From contig JAMWFC010000082.1 in NCBI GenBank assembly GCA_027475525.1, forward strand, positions 1,178,001 to 1,242,000: a stretch of 64,000 bases of DNA, read 5' to 3'. The DNA is from Macrolepiota albuminosa. Lineage: Eukaryota; Basidiomycota; Agaricomycetes; Agaricales; Agaricaceae. Position 1 is the stretch's first letter; each line of letters opens with the position of its first letter. This document shows positions 34,082-44,241 of the stretch, piece by piece. Below the pieces are notes generated by a model. The model searched no databases and was not told the origin of the DNA. It worked only from the letters and a program-made list of their open reading frames with translations. Both the position numbers and the translations under genes were made by a program.

Positions 34082-34925
34082 ATGTTGTTCCTGTTACCTG
34101 TTACCATGCCCGCTCCGCAGGCACACTTTCCTGTGGTCGTCTTGACCACCGACCCTCGCTTGCCAGAGCAATATGATGGTCTGGTGGCGACCTCGAGGAA
34201 TTGTCCCATGCCTGGAAAAGGCAAAGGCAAAGCACCAGTGGCCTCCTTGTCTGACAAGAGTGACTATGGAGAGTTGAGCTCGGAGCAGGAGGAGGAGGCA
34301 GAAGAAGGGGAATCGGCGGCAGACCGATTCCAGAAAGTATCGCGCAATAAGCGCATTGCAAAAAAGAAGGCGATCCGCGCCAAGGAGATGCAGGCCCTTA
34401 AACTGAGGGCTGAGGATGAGTTCTCAGGGAGAATTCCCAATGGATTGGGGGTGAAGGTGTGGGGACCGCTCGATATTGAGCGAATAAACTCATGCTTCAG
34501 AGGAGCACTTAGCCACTGCACCTATTATTTGTATCATTCAAATACCATGCTGTTGGGCGCCGAGGCCAACCGGGCTGCAGCATATGAGTTCGCTTCTGGG
34601 CACTGTGCTGGCATTCCTGCCAGCGTTATCTACAAGTATTCTCCTCGCGGCCTCCCCCGCAGTCCATTAGAGCTGGATCGGCTCTACAAGTACTTTTCGA
34701 ACAAGCACGCTCCCTGTCGTGAACGGATCACCGCCTATCTCCTCATCACGGAGCTTCAGATGTTCGCTCAACAAACCGATGAGTTGCTACATGACCAAAC
34801 AATGACGCTCCTGATGAAGGACCCCCGTTACCAGAACCTTGTCAACCCAATCCAGGGCTCTGACAACCTTGCACTCGTTGAGCGCCGACACATTCCGGGG
34901 CACTTTCTGCGCACGAAGAAGACGG
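34082..34925 (+). CDS. Element G ORF3, first part (unknown function), cut by element D
   Basis: Open frame; the first ATG is 34082, though the frame is open further upstream. It has an acidic/basic segment (SDYGELSSEQEEEAEEGESA, then RNKRIAKKKAIRAKEMQALK) and a compact-looking region (NGLGVKVWGPLDIERINSCF, YHSNTMLLGAEANRAAAYEF, LDRLYKYFSNKHAPCRERI, LITELQMFAQQTDELL). I do not recognise a known domain. Element D is inserted at 34926. Joined across D's target duplication, the frame reaches TAA at 48640-48642, overlapping the ATG of the next ORF. Confidence 0.6.
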
Positions 34926-35995
34926 TGATGACGCCAACTGTGGTTGGGTGCGCTGGACGTATACGCAGTACAACGCCGTCTCCAGCGCTTGGCGTACGTA
35001 GTTGTGAGGAGTCCTGACAGGGTCCCGGTGTGCTCGAGTGGAAGTAGTAAAACGATGCGCTAGATTATAGCGCTTCGGGGGCTACCTGGCAGACGGTAAG
35101 CGTCGTAGTTTAGGTAAGAATATTGGAGAAAAGTCAAATAGCGCAACGTATTGTGCCCGTAGGTGGCACCGTAAACAATGAAGACGAAATAGACAAAGCT
35201 AGCGCCCGACTTAGTGACAAAGTCGAAGGAAGCTAGCGCGAGTTGAACGCTAAGTGTAACTGTGTGTTTGAGGGGTTACAATTCGTTGTTATATACATGA
35301 AAAGTAGCTATTTTATATACAGTGCGCTACCGTGTTTGCCAAGATACAAGTCCATCTGCGGCGCTACCTCCTAGCGCCTCTCCTCGTGGTTTACTCTAAC
35401 GGCGACCTGTCAACGGCGACCTTGTGCACATGGCTGACGGCGACCAACGGCGTTATGACCCACGGCGACCTGCGGTGACTCTATATTGACTTAGAGTTGT
35501 ACGAGTCTGCTCACTTTTCTATAACTCCGATTGGCCAGGCCGTTCCGGGGTATGGTCGGAAAATCCTCGACAGACGCCGTGAGCGCTAATGTCAGCGCTA
35601 CTCATTGTATTAGTTCCTGTCAGGTCCAGATGTCGGATTTAAGTATATCCAGTGCTGCCGTTGTTGATCCCTTTAGACTTCTGATTGAAGTGCCTCGTCT
35701 AATGGCAGCGCCTGCTGCTGGCTTCTTCTGGAAGTGATCGGGGTTTAGTTATAGTCCTCTCCCGCCGTCGTGTTAGCGCTATACGTTATGAGCCTCCTTC
35801 GTCCTTGGGCTAGGTGAAAGGAGTGTGCTGTAGGCCTGGTAGCTAGGGGTTAGGATAAGTTTCCACATCCTGTAGTAATTTGCCAGAGCTAGAGCTGCTC
35901 TATATTCCCAACTGGTCGCTAGAGTCCTGAATACGTCAAGTGTTGGTTGGCCTATAATGTCCCTTGATGCGCTCAGTCCGAGTAGAAGCCTATCA
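34926..35995 (-). mobile_element. Element D 3' LTR (left)
   Basis: 1070 bp, TGATGACGCC...GCCTATCA, the same length as the right LTR 47549-48618. By eye they differ at about eight positions, all transitions and seven at CpG. Flanked by ACGG (34922-34925; also 48619-48622). The small ORF it contains (35531-35737) recurs identically in the other LTR and is not a gene. Confidence 0.92.
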
Positions 35996-36006
35996 TCTCC
36001 CCCCAA
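35996..36006 (-). promoter_or_regulatory. Element D polypurine tract
   Basis: Minus strand TTGGGGGGAGA directly before the 3' LTR, marking D as a minus-strand element. Confidence 0.75.
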
Positions 36007-36084
36007 CTGAAAAATTGACTGTCCTCAGTCAAATGCCGTCATTAATTTGACTGCGCTACGGTCCGTATGCTGCCGCCGGTGCCT

Positions 36085-36092
36085 TATAAAAA
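36085..36092 (+). promoter_or_regulatory. TATA box of antisense gene X1a
   Basis: TATAAAAA about 50 bases upstream of the ATG at 36142, and only 80 bases inside the 3' LTR of D. Antisense gene X2 has a similar CTATAAATT at about 39238, 44 bases before its ATG. Confidence 0.55.
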
Positions 36093-36141
36093 TCGTTTTT
36101 AGCCCTTCACCTTCTCGTGTTTTCCTTCCCATCTTTCCGAC

Positions 36142-36953
36142 ATGTCCACTCCTTTCGATGCCTCTGCTCTTCGCAATTTCCTGGCTAAAGCCTCTTATTT
36201 ATTCGATCGCGCTAAGTCTGTCGGTCCCGCCGATGCGCCACAAACCGTCCCTGGCATTATGCAACTCTATCGGCGCTGGCTCGTGGTCCGCGGCTCTGAC
36301 AGTTCCTGGGCGCGGGGCGTCGAGGTTCGTGAATGGTGCATGGCTCGGTACCGTGAATATGAGGGTGCCGATTGGTTGCTACCGTTCGCGGACTTGTTCG
36401 TAAGTTTTTAGGTTTGATTTTAGGTTCGTGGCGCTAAGGTTCAGCGCCCATACTAGGCTCCTTCCCTATCCGACGAGATCGACGCCCTGCTGGCTAGTAC
36501 CGAGGTTGGCGAGGTGAGTTCCCTCCTTTTCTTCCTCACATTTTCCGTGTTAACCCTGAGTAGTCGGTTGCTACGTCGCCCACCGTTGCAAGTCTTCCTA
36601 GTGCCCCGTCGGCCTCTACCGTTCCTTCCGTTCCGGCCGCTCCTGCTGCTCCTGTTTCCGTTCTGCCTCCTCCCGTTCTTGGTAGTCCTTTTCGTGGCGA
36701 TGCTTCTCCCGCTCGCCCTGCACCCATCGTCGCTTCTCCCACTCGTACTGCGCCTCCTCACTCGGCCATCAAACGGATTGCCGTTACCGCCAGTGAGCCC
36801 CGGCCCGGACCTACCCATACTATTTCTCGCCTTCCCCCCCGTAACTTCGCCGTCGTTATTAATCGCGCGCCCCCTACTCTCGCTAGTCCTCCCAAACGTA
36901 CCGTGCGTCCTTGTCTTCTTGCCTCTAGTTCTTCTACTCACTCTTCTTCTTAG
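36142..36953 (+). CDS. Antisense gene X1a in element D (spliced, unknown function)
   Basis: Runs against D's gag-pol. Exons 36142-36399, 36457-36513 and 36564-36953; introns 36400-36456 (GTAAGT...CTAG) and 36514-36563 (GTGAGT...GTAG) both keep phase 0. The N-terminus is MSTPFDASALRNFLAKASYL with a helical, Trp-rich region (YRRWLVVRGSDSSWARGVEV). The third exon is Pro/Ala/Ser-rich and ends at TAG 36951-36953. Total is about 234 residues. That TAG is also a possible splice acceptor, in which case X1a and X1b would be one longer gene. No homology is recognised. Confidence 0.55.
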
Positions 36954-37060
36954 GTCAATCTCCCTGCTCGTGTTGCCCCTTTGTATGTCGTAAGCATTTC
37001 CTTTTAAGATCGCTTGTTTCTAGCGCCTGATCGAGCCCTCCTTAGGCGCCCAACCAAACT

Positions 37061-38653
37061 ATGTTTACCGATGCGGAGCTTCGTGATTTGCTGCGCCTTC
37101 GTCGCGATACTACCGTCATTGATACCGGCCTCCCGGCTGGTGTCCAGGTGCTTGGCGCTAAGAAGAAGGTTACGGTGGCACCCGTGGAGCGCCGCGCCTT
37201 TAGGGCGAAGATTGGTGCGGTAAGTGCATGTTTGTCCCTGAAAGTTTGATGACGTCGCTAACTTCTTTCCCAGTGCGATAAATGCTGGTCTGAAAACGAT
37301 CCTGAGGGTTGCTGGTTTCCTACCGCCTCTCTTCCCTGCTACCGTTGCGATGCGTTGAAACGGGGCTGTGCCTTCAATGGGATTCGTACTCGCGAACGTG
37401 GTAGGGATGCTATCATGCAGCGCAATTACGAGCGTGCAGTCTTAGTTCGTAACGCCCGGACCTTTGTGTTGCAGCAACGCGATTTGGCTGCTACTCATCA
37501 GCCCACTGTGATTAGCGCTGCAAGCCTAGCGCTTCCCATCACCCAAGATGGTACTACCGTGACTGCCCCCTTTGCCCGTTCTCCCCGTCGTCCCGTCCCT
37601 TCAAAGCGTAAGCCTATTGTCGCCTCTCCTAGCAAGAGTCCCTGCCCCCTTTGCTTCTCCCCGTTGTCCCGTCCCTTCAAAGCGTAAGCCTATTGTCGCC
37701 TCTCCTAGCAAGAGTCCCGGTAAGCGCCGGGAGCTAGCGCCTGCTACTCCTGTCGTCTTGTCTTCTACCGAGTCGTCTACTGATGAAGGCGAGGATACCG
37801 AGAGGGACGCCGAGGGCGAGGATGATGATGAGGCTGGGCCTGTAGTCGACACCGATGCGCTGTTGGCGGTACGCGCTCTTCTGCTTCGCATTACTCCCCC
37901 TTTCGCCGCTAACCCTTATCAGAGTGGCCCCAGTGGTAACCGGTGCGTAGTCTTCGGGTTTTCTTCGCCAGGTGATGCTAACCTCTTCGTCGCTAGTTCC
38001 CCTACTCCCTCGCTTCCAGTTGTCGTGAATATCCCTCCTGCCGAAGATGTCGTCATGGCTGTTGCCGGCGCTACCCCTGCTCCCGAGCCTGTCGCGGCTA
38101 GCGCCTCCCCCATCGCCCTTCCTATTACACCATCTCTTACCCCTCCTCGTAGCCTCTCTTCTTTCCCCAGTACTCGCGAGTCCTCTACTGCGCCTGAGTC
38201 CGAAGGGACCCTAGTAGCTCAGGGCGAGCGCCGCCGCCGCTGGAGGTACTTGCCTTCCTACGGCATCCGCCTTTCTTCCGCTAGGGCCATGTCCCCAGGC
38301 GATGAGCGCCATGAATGGACCCCCCGTGCTCCCGTAACCGTTCGAGTAAGTCTGCATTTCCTAGTTTGTCCCCAGGCGATGAGCGCCATGAATGGACCCC
38401 CCGTGCTCCCGTAACCGTTCGAGTAAGTCTGCATTTCCTAGTTGGTTCGTCTCTCCGCTGACCTGCTAAGTTCGATCCTTTTTAGCTGCCATGCGGCGTT
38501 TCCGGCGACGCCTATCCTTGGCTTGGGGATGAGTTTTCTTCATCCGTTCTTTTCGCCAGATACGCGACCAACGCCGTCGGTAGCGAACTCGCCCTCCTCT
38601 GTCCTCGTGTCTCCACCTTAGCGCGCCGTGAGCTCCTCCTGCTATCTCCATGA
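37061..38653 (+). CDS. Antisense gene X1b in element D: Zn2Cys6-like cysteine cluster
   Basis: Starts at ATG 37061 (MFTDAELRDLLRLRRDTTVI), though an upstream exon is possible. Exon 37061-37219; intron 37220-37273 (GTAAGT...CCCAG). The next exon opens at once with CDKC and continues as CX2CX8CX8CX2CX6C (to about 37378: CYRCDALKRGCAFNG), then basic and helical sequence, an acidic tract (EGEDTERDAEGEDDDEAG) and Ser/Pro-rich sequence. Intron 38423-38485 (GTAAGT...TTTAG) leads to the last exon 38486-38653, ending TGA. Duplications at 37563 (imperfect) and 38290 disturb the frame; without them the exon would be continuous. The cysteine spacing is close to, not identical with, fungal Zn2Cys6 DNA-binding clusters. 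A DNA-binding role is inference. Confidence 0.6.
37563..37717 (+). repeat. Imperfect ~77-bp tandem duplication
   Basis: In gene X1b; offset 76-79 because of a small indel and substitutions, so the copies may come from different element copies. Confidence 0.75.
38290..38443 (+). repeat. 77-bp tandem duplication
   Basis: Duplicates an exon end and the GTAAGT donor of gene X1b (38346 and 38423). Confidence 0.85.
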
Positions 38654-39013
38654 TGACATTGCGCTTGAGTCAGCTAGCGCCATGTGAGTTTTGATGGGAG
38701 TAGCTGATGATGCCGGAGGGCAATTTTTGTGGACTTTGAAAATTTTGATACGTCTGTGATAGCCATACCAAAATCCTCCCCTCCCCTTGAAATCGTCAGT
38801 TTGTATTCAAAAAAGTAAGAAAAAAAAAAAGTCAGTAAATCATCAATACAAAACCCCTATTAGAGCGCGAAAAAGGCCAATAAGCCAAATATATCAGCTA
38901 GTAGAAAATAGGTATCGTCTGCAGAAGAAAAAAATCGGATTCATGCAAGAAGTTTTAATGTATAAGAAATAGAGTGCCACTGATCGCTTGTGGTTATTCG
39001 GTGATGGTGGCTA

Positions 39014-39167
39014 TAAGCGCTAGATCTTGAAGGTTAATTCCCTCTTTGTGCGACCTAAAATGGTTTCCAGCGCATCCTATTGGTTCGTGTTAAGCGCTAG
39101 ATCTTGAAGGTTAATTCCCTCTTTGTGCGACCTAAAATGGTTTCCAGCGCATCCTATTGGTTCGTGT
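39014..39167 (+). repeat. 77-bp tandem duplication
   Basis: Upstream of gene X2. Confidence 0.85.
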
Positions 39168-39281
39168 CTGTGTCAGGGTCCAAGCCCCTTGAGAAGTGCC
39201 CTCCCACGCTGTCGCTAGTTGAAACACCGTCCTAGTCCTATAAATTGCCCATGCCTCGACAGCATCTCATCAGTCTTCGCG

Positions 39282-40859
39282 ATGGAAAGCCCAACCGGCA
39301 TCGTGTGGACCGCCCGTTGTGATCGTGCTCACGTCGTAATTGATCCCCCCACTTTCCTGGAACGCGCTACCTCGTTCTTCCACCACTACCCAGCGGTTGG
39401 CGTCCCCGGACTGACCGACGGAGTCGTGGAATTAGGTCGTCGCTGCCAGCTACTTCGTGTGGCCTGTGAGATCTGGAACGATGACCTGCCGTTGACCCGT
39501 TTCGGTATGGAGAAAAACTGGAGTCGGATTTTTCAGGTGCGCTATTGCCTTTTTCGCCCTCCTTCTCTTCTGATAGTCGCCCAATAAAGCAAATCGCGAC
39601 CAAGGAAACGAAGGAGCGTCTTGAGTTGCTGCTGGAGGAGAGTCACTACCTGGTCCGTTACCTTATTACCTTGTTTTCTTCCTTCTAACGCATTGCCCCG
39701 CTAGGCGCCCCGCTCGTCTACTGGTGGCCGGCTTTTTCGCGGTCCAACTGAAGGCTGGAGGCCTCCCAGGCCTCTCCTTCTGCCCGGGCCTTGATGCTCG
39801 TCCGTCTTCCATGTTGTTTATGTAAGTCGGCTCCTTCTTTTCCGTGGCGCCACCGGGCTGACAGATTTTGGCTAGTTGATTTCTTTTTGTCGTAGTTATA
39901 TGAAATGCATCACTGCCTTCCCCCCCCCTCATGATTGTTTTGCGCATGTAAGAGTTCCCAAGTATCCGCGACCCTGCACGTAGCTTGAGGTATTTTATGG
40001 GTTCTGGCGCTGTTAACCCGGTTAGTATCATATCATGCCAGAACCTTCCCTCCTTCTTGATGACCCCGTACTCGTTCACCGGCCTCTCATCCTAGATCGC
40101 CTCGAGCGCTTCCTCGCGTTAATGCCTGACGGCGGCTTTCTGCAAGAGAACAGCAACATATTGACCCTTGTGCGCCGATACCGGATCCTGCTAGCGGCCT
40201 CCGCCGAATGGGAGATAGATACAGACCCGTCCCTAGTCACCGTAAACCCCTTTATTAGCGCATGCTTTAGGGAATACTTATGCGTGTCGTAGGAGCAGAC
40301 CATTACTGGTACCGCGTTGAGCCTTCATAGTCTTCTCCGCGAGACCGGGGGTTTGGTTAGTACCTATATCCTTCTTTCGCCCAGCTTTGGTTAGCTAACT
40401 CCCTGCCCCTTATCTAGAGCCTTTCCTGGCTCCCCCTTCCGGTTCTTGTCAACCTTAGCGCCTTTGGTTAGCTAACTCCCTGCCCCTTATCTAGAGCCTT
40501 TCCTGGCTCCCCCTTCCGGTTCTTGTCAACCTTAACGCCAGCAGAGCCGTGCTTGACCGCGTGATCGTTCCTTTCACAGCTTTAGAGCGTTGCTCGGACG
40601 AGGCCGGGTGGTACTTGTCCCCTACTTGTCCCACCGTTCCCCCGGGTCCTTCCCGCGCTCCACCTACAATCGCCCTTCCTGTGCCTCCTCCTCGCGCTCC
40701 CGTACTTCCTTCTCCAGTCGCTCCCGCACCTCCTCCTCCAGTCGCTCCTCCCGTGCCGCCTAACGCTGCCATTTGTCCCCCTTCCGGTGCTCCTCCCGCC
40801 TATAGGCGACACAAGGAGCGAGTCAAGGGTCCTCGTCGGCGGTCGTCGTCGTTGTCTTA
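39282..40859 (+). CDS. Antisense gene X2 in element D (spliced, unknown function)
   Basis: Second antisense gene of D. TATA-like CTATAAATT sits 44 bases before ATG 39282. First exon 39282-39536 (MESPTGIVWTARCDRAHVVI ... FLERATSFFHHYPAV, ending FGMEKNWSRIFQ). An intron begins GTGCGC at 39537, and exon-like QIATKETKERLELLLEE starts near 39590. Further coding pieces at about 39705-39823 (LLVAGFFAVQLKAGGLPG), 40035-40290 (DRLERFLALMPDGGFLQENS) and a Pro-rich C-terminus 40549-40859 end in a basic tail. Splice sites after the first exon are uncertain. Its 3' end lies about 140 bases from the end of D's integrase, so the two converge. Duplication at 40385-40538 falls inside it. Confidence 0.5.
40385..40538 (+). 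repeat. 77-bp tandem duplication
   Basis: Inside gene X2, one G/A mismatch. Confidence 0.85.
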
Positions 40860-41001
40860 AGCTTTTTGTAGTCAAATATAGTTTGGTAATGCCGCATGTA
40901 TTAGTATCGTCAAGTTATGCACCCTTTTCATGATTACTCGCGCATGTTTTAAGTCCATTGGAGGGGGCACTAACCGCTGGCGCCTCGTTTCCCGTGGTCT
41001 T

Positions 41002-41886
41002 TTATTGTTCCTCTTCGTCATCAGGAATGATCTCGTCATCGTCCACCAATTCAGTCTCTTCAAGCTCTCGCAGTTTGGCCGTGTCAATGTCTAGTGCCGG
41101 CAAAGGTAGTGGAATGTGTTCACGCGCTAAGTAGGGAATGAGTCGAAACGCTGCTACCGGTCGATGCAAAACCGAGCTGTCCAGCTCGCAGAGTACGTAG
41201 GCTCCTCCCCTATTGCGGGAAACGACTATGAGGGGCCCTAGGTATCGAGGTCGCATCTTTTTGTTATGGGTAACTTCGATTTTCGAGTTGCGCATTAGCA
41301 CTAAGGCGCCAGCTGTAAAATTGTAGTCCCGGATAGTAGCGCTATGCTCGCTTTCAAATCGTAGTGCGGCTTGTCGTCTAGCTTGAAATACTACCTCGTG
41401 TAGGCGCGCTAGATCCTCCATGCGCCGTTGTAAGTCGATGGCACGCCTAGCGATAAGGTCGGTAGAGGACAGGATTGAGTTAGGTGGTGGTTGTAGGTAT
41501 GTTGCCTCCACAACGTCTGCTGGAAGCAGGGGATGGGTGCCAGTCGCCGCGTAGTAGGGAGAGCAGCCCATCCTCTTCCGTACGGTAACTCGTTCAGACC
41601 AAAAGACCGAATAAGTCGCTTCGCTCCAGCGACTTTCGTCGCCGTCTACCGCCTTAAATAGCGCCTGTCGTACGTCAAAATGTGGCCTTTCCACTATACC
41701 GTTAGCGCGTTTATTGTATCCTGAGATCCGAATATGCTGTATGTTGTATTTCTTCGCGAGGTAGGTAAGCGCCTTAACTATTGGCGCTCCGTTGTCTGTA
41801 ACAATCTCGTGAAGGGCTCCCCATCTGCAAATAACATCTTCGAAGAGCCACTTAGCTATAGCGTCGGTATTTTCCCACTGGAGCAT
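41002..41886 (-). CDS. Element D integrase, catalytic core and C-terminus
   Basis: Open frame of 294 codons (TGG near 41886 down to TGA/TAA at about 41002). Contains the second and third catalytic blocks: LHEIVTDNGAPIVKAL (Asp) and SGYNKRANGIVERPHFDVRQ (Glu), then a GPY/F-like segment KMRPRYLGPLIVVSRNRGGAYVL and an acidic tail. The first Asp lies upstream in the neighbouring frame (YIDTMHMP), separated only by a 28-bp tandem duplication at 41901-41956. No chromodomain is seen. Looks otherwise intact. Confidence 0.85.
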   Translation of the reverse strand: MLQWENTDAIAKWLFEDVICRWGALHEIVTDNGAPIVKALTYLAKKYNIQHIRISGYNKRANGIVERPHFDVRQALFKAVDGDESRWSEATYSVFWSERVTVRKRMGCSPYYAATGTHPLLPADVVEATYLQPPPNSILSSTDLIARRAIDLQRRMEDLARLHEVVFQARRQAALRFESEHSATIRDYNFTAGALVLMRNSKIEVTHNKKMRPRYLGPLIVVSRNRGGAYVLCELDSSVLHRPVAAFRLIPYLAREHIPLPLPALDIDTAKLRELEETELVDDDEIIPDDEEEQ

Positions 41887-42913
41887 ACGGAACTCCGGCT
41901 AATGTACCAAAGAACACCTTCCCTGGATAATGTACCAAAGAACACCTTCCCTGGATAATGTACTTGTAGCGTCCCGACTTGGGCATGTGCATAGTATCGA
42001 TATATATTTTTCCGAACAAGGGTGCTGGAGTCGCTACGGTTGGGGGAATAAGGACTTGGCGCGTCTGTTGGATTTGGCAGAGATGACAAGTACAAATATA
42101 CCATGCTATATCAGCGCTAACTTGAGGCCACCAAAAGCGTTCCAATAAATTTGCCCGCGTCGCGTAGAGTCCTCGGTGTCCCAAGTCATCATGCATAGCG
42201 CGCAAAATCCTGATGCGGCCTTCTGGCTTGATTACTAATTTGTGCGCGCCAGACCTACTTCGTCGCCAAAGCCGATTTTCAACCATAAAGAAAGTCGTTG
42301 CATATCGAATGAAGGTGGCGTATTCCGTGTCTGTAAGGTCTGATGGTCGTCGCAAATCCTGTAACCATTTCCTAACCTGATCAACTCGTTGGTCTTCTGA
42401 CTTAGCCTTGGCGCTACGAGGTACCGCTGAATATGGAAGGTTGCGACTATCTTCCCGTAAGGGTCTTGGTTCCTCAACTATCTTTAGATCATTATGCGGC
42501 TTAGCGACGTTATAGATACTGGCCGTGTAAAAAGTCGATGGAGCCTGATACGGATTAGGTTGGTACGGAATGATAGGGTGTAGCCAGGTCGAGACAGGTC
42601 GGTCTTCGCGAAGGGCCGTAATAGGCAATTGAATAATATGTATGAAACCGTGCAACCGGTCAATCCAGTCGTCAAATACGTCATTATCGCTTTCGTCTAG
42701 CGCTTCGTCCTCCGGTTGCCTAGGTCGCCTAGATAGTCCATCAGGTCCATGAAACGCACTTTTGACATGCACGAGCTCGAAGTGGAACATTAGTATCGCT
42801 ACCACCCAGCGATTCATGCTAGCCGAAGGTTGAATGTCTGGATTCTGAAGCATTCCTTTGATGTAGCGTGCGTCCACTTCGACAATCAGGTTTCGAACCC
42901 CAATAAGATACAT
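41887..42913 (-). CDS. Element D RNase H C-terminal part and integrase zinc finger
   Basis: Open minus-strand frame from the ATG-like MYLIGVRN at 42913. NLIVEVDARYIKGMLQNPDI holds an RNase H catalytic Asp. FELVHVKSAFHGPDGLSRRP marks the RNase H end. The integrase HHCC finger is HDDLGHRGLYATRANLLERF with CTCHLCQ, followed by KIYIDTMHMPKSGRYKYI with the first catalytic Asp. It joins the RT ORF through a single TGA (about 42929) at a position where Arg fits the family. Confidence 0.85.
41901..41956 (+). repeat. 28-bp tandem duplication
   Basis: Two copies of 28 bases between the D integrase ORFs; the one clear exception to the 77-base period. Confidence 0.85.
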
Positions 42914-42931
42914 GCGCAGCGCCTGGAACGC

Positions 42932-44158
42932 TCAAAACAGTCCATATAATTCTAGTTTGGGCTGACTGTAGCGCGATTCTCTGTTGTTAAGGGTAATCGA
43001 TCCGAAGCGATTGTAGCGTCTGATTTTTCGATTCGCGCTATCACATTGACACAAAAAGAAGCCAACCGCGATGTAAGAAGTGTCGACGGCAAGTATAACT
43101 GGATCGGATGTAGTATAATCGATGGGTACCAATGGCTTCGCTTCCTGCAGTGCCTTCACTAAGTCTTTTTGGGCGTTAATTTGGTCGGGTCCGAATTCGA
43201 AGGGGACCCCTGAACGAGTTAAGCGATTTAGCGCGTGCGCTCGATGTGAAAAATGGTGTATGAACATGCGCAGCACGCCTACCATGCCTAGAAACGCGCG
43301 AACTTCCGAGAGGTTATGGCAGACTCCCCACTTCTCTAAAAGCGCTAATCGGCTCTCCTCAGGGATCCTGCCTTCTGGCATGCAAACGTGCCCTAGAATT
43401 TTAAATTGTGGCGTGCAAAGAACCAACTTGTGTCCCGAGAACGTTCCACCACAATATTTCATGCGCTGGAGCACCCGGTTGACCAATTGGAAGAAGTCCC
43501 ATAGCGCCATGCGGATATTAGGATTTTCCGGGTGCACTTCGGGCTTGCCATCTACAAGGCGCCAATCTTTTGGGCCTTTAACGCCAACATCGTCGATAAA
43601 ACTAAGCACATGGTGGGGTATTTCGGGTTGTAGAATAAACGTAATGTCGTCGTGGAATATGGGTACCGAATTCGTCCACCCCATGGGAAGTGTAACCAGT
43701 CGTAGCGCTCCGAATGGCGTTTGAAATGTCGTTAAGTCGCGAGAGGAAGGGTGAATCAAGCGCTCGTCATAGCCAACGTACAGATCCAGGGTAGCGCCAC
43801 ATATTCTTCCTGCAAACGATTCAGCGACGTGATCAGGGAAGGGCAGTACCCCTGAATGACGAATCGTGACTTTGTTTAGCGGCTCCAAACTATGAACTAT
43901 ACGTAGCTTTCCATTTTTCTTCAGTACACAAAACCATCGTGACCGGTATGCCGAATTGGAAGGCTCGTAAACTCCTGCCGCTATTTTGGAACGAATAATT
44001 TGGCAAACTTCAGCTTCAATACCCGGCGGTATAGGGCGGTTATGCTCGGTCCAAGGTACATGAGGTATTGTGGGTATAACCACTGGTGGAAAGAAGTCAG
44101 TTCTCAGTTTACCGCGTTCGGAATCCTCCCAAGCAAATGCTTTGTTCTGTTTTCGCAT
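42932..44158 (-). CDS. Element D reverse transcriptase
   Basis: 408-codon open frame. Blocks: RWFCVLKKNGKLRIVHSLEP, RICGATLDLYVGYDERLIHP, FQTPFGALRLVTLPMGWTNS, the catalytic box LSFIDDVGVKGPKDWRLV (about 43575-43625), then EVRAFLGMVGVLRMFIHHF and the RNase H start VILAVDTSYIAVGFFLCQ with RESRYSQPKLEL. The FIDD box and the spacing distinguish this lineage from the YLDD/YLDN chromoviruses B and H. The frame break at 44104-44158 coincides with the 77-bp duplication 44088-44241. Confidence 0.9.
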   Translation of the reverse strand: MRKQNKAFAWEDSERGKLRTDFFPPVVIPTIPHVPWTEHNRPIPPGIEAEVCQIIRSKIAAGVYEPSNSAYRSRWFCVLKKNGKLRIVHSLEPLNKVTIRHSGVLPFPDHVAESFAGRICGATLDLYVGYDERLIHPSSRDLTTFQTPFGALRLVTLPMGWTNSVPIFHDDITFILQPEIPHHVLSFIDDVGVKGPKDWRLVDGKPEVHPENPNIRMALWDFFQLVNRVLQRMKYCGGTFSGHKLVLCTPQFKILGHVCMPEGRIPEESRLALLEKWGVCHNLSEVRAFLGMVGVLRMFIHHFSHRAHALNRLTRSGVPFEFGPDQINAQKDLVKALQEAKPLVPIDYTTSDPVILAVDTSYIAVGFFLCQCDSANRKIRRYNRFGSITLNNRESRYSQPKLELYGLF

Positions 44159-44241
44159 AATGTCGGAAAGAAGTCAGTTCTCAGTTTACCGCGTTCAGAA
44201 TCCTCCCAAGCAAATGCTTTGTTCTGTTTTCGCATAATGTC
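44088..44241 (+). repeat. 77-bp tandem duplication
   Basis: At the linker/RT ORF break of element D; one G/A mismatch. Confidence 0.85.

Noticed and set aside
35531..35737. 68-codon ORF present identically at 35531 and 48154
   Set aside because: It lies inside the D LTR, so it is repeated because the LTR is; no motif or protein character.
36514..36993. 159-codon leucine-rich plus ORF (LLLLFPFCLL...)
   Set aside because: It starts in an intron of X1a; the frame that continues exon 2 across the GTGAGT...TAG intron is a better coding model.
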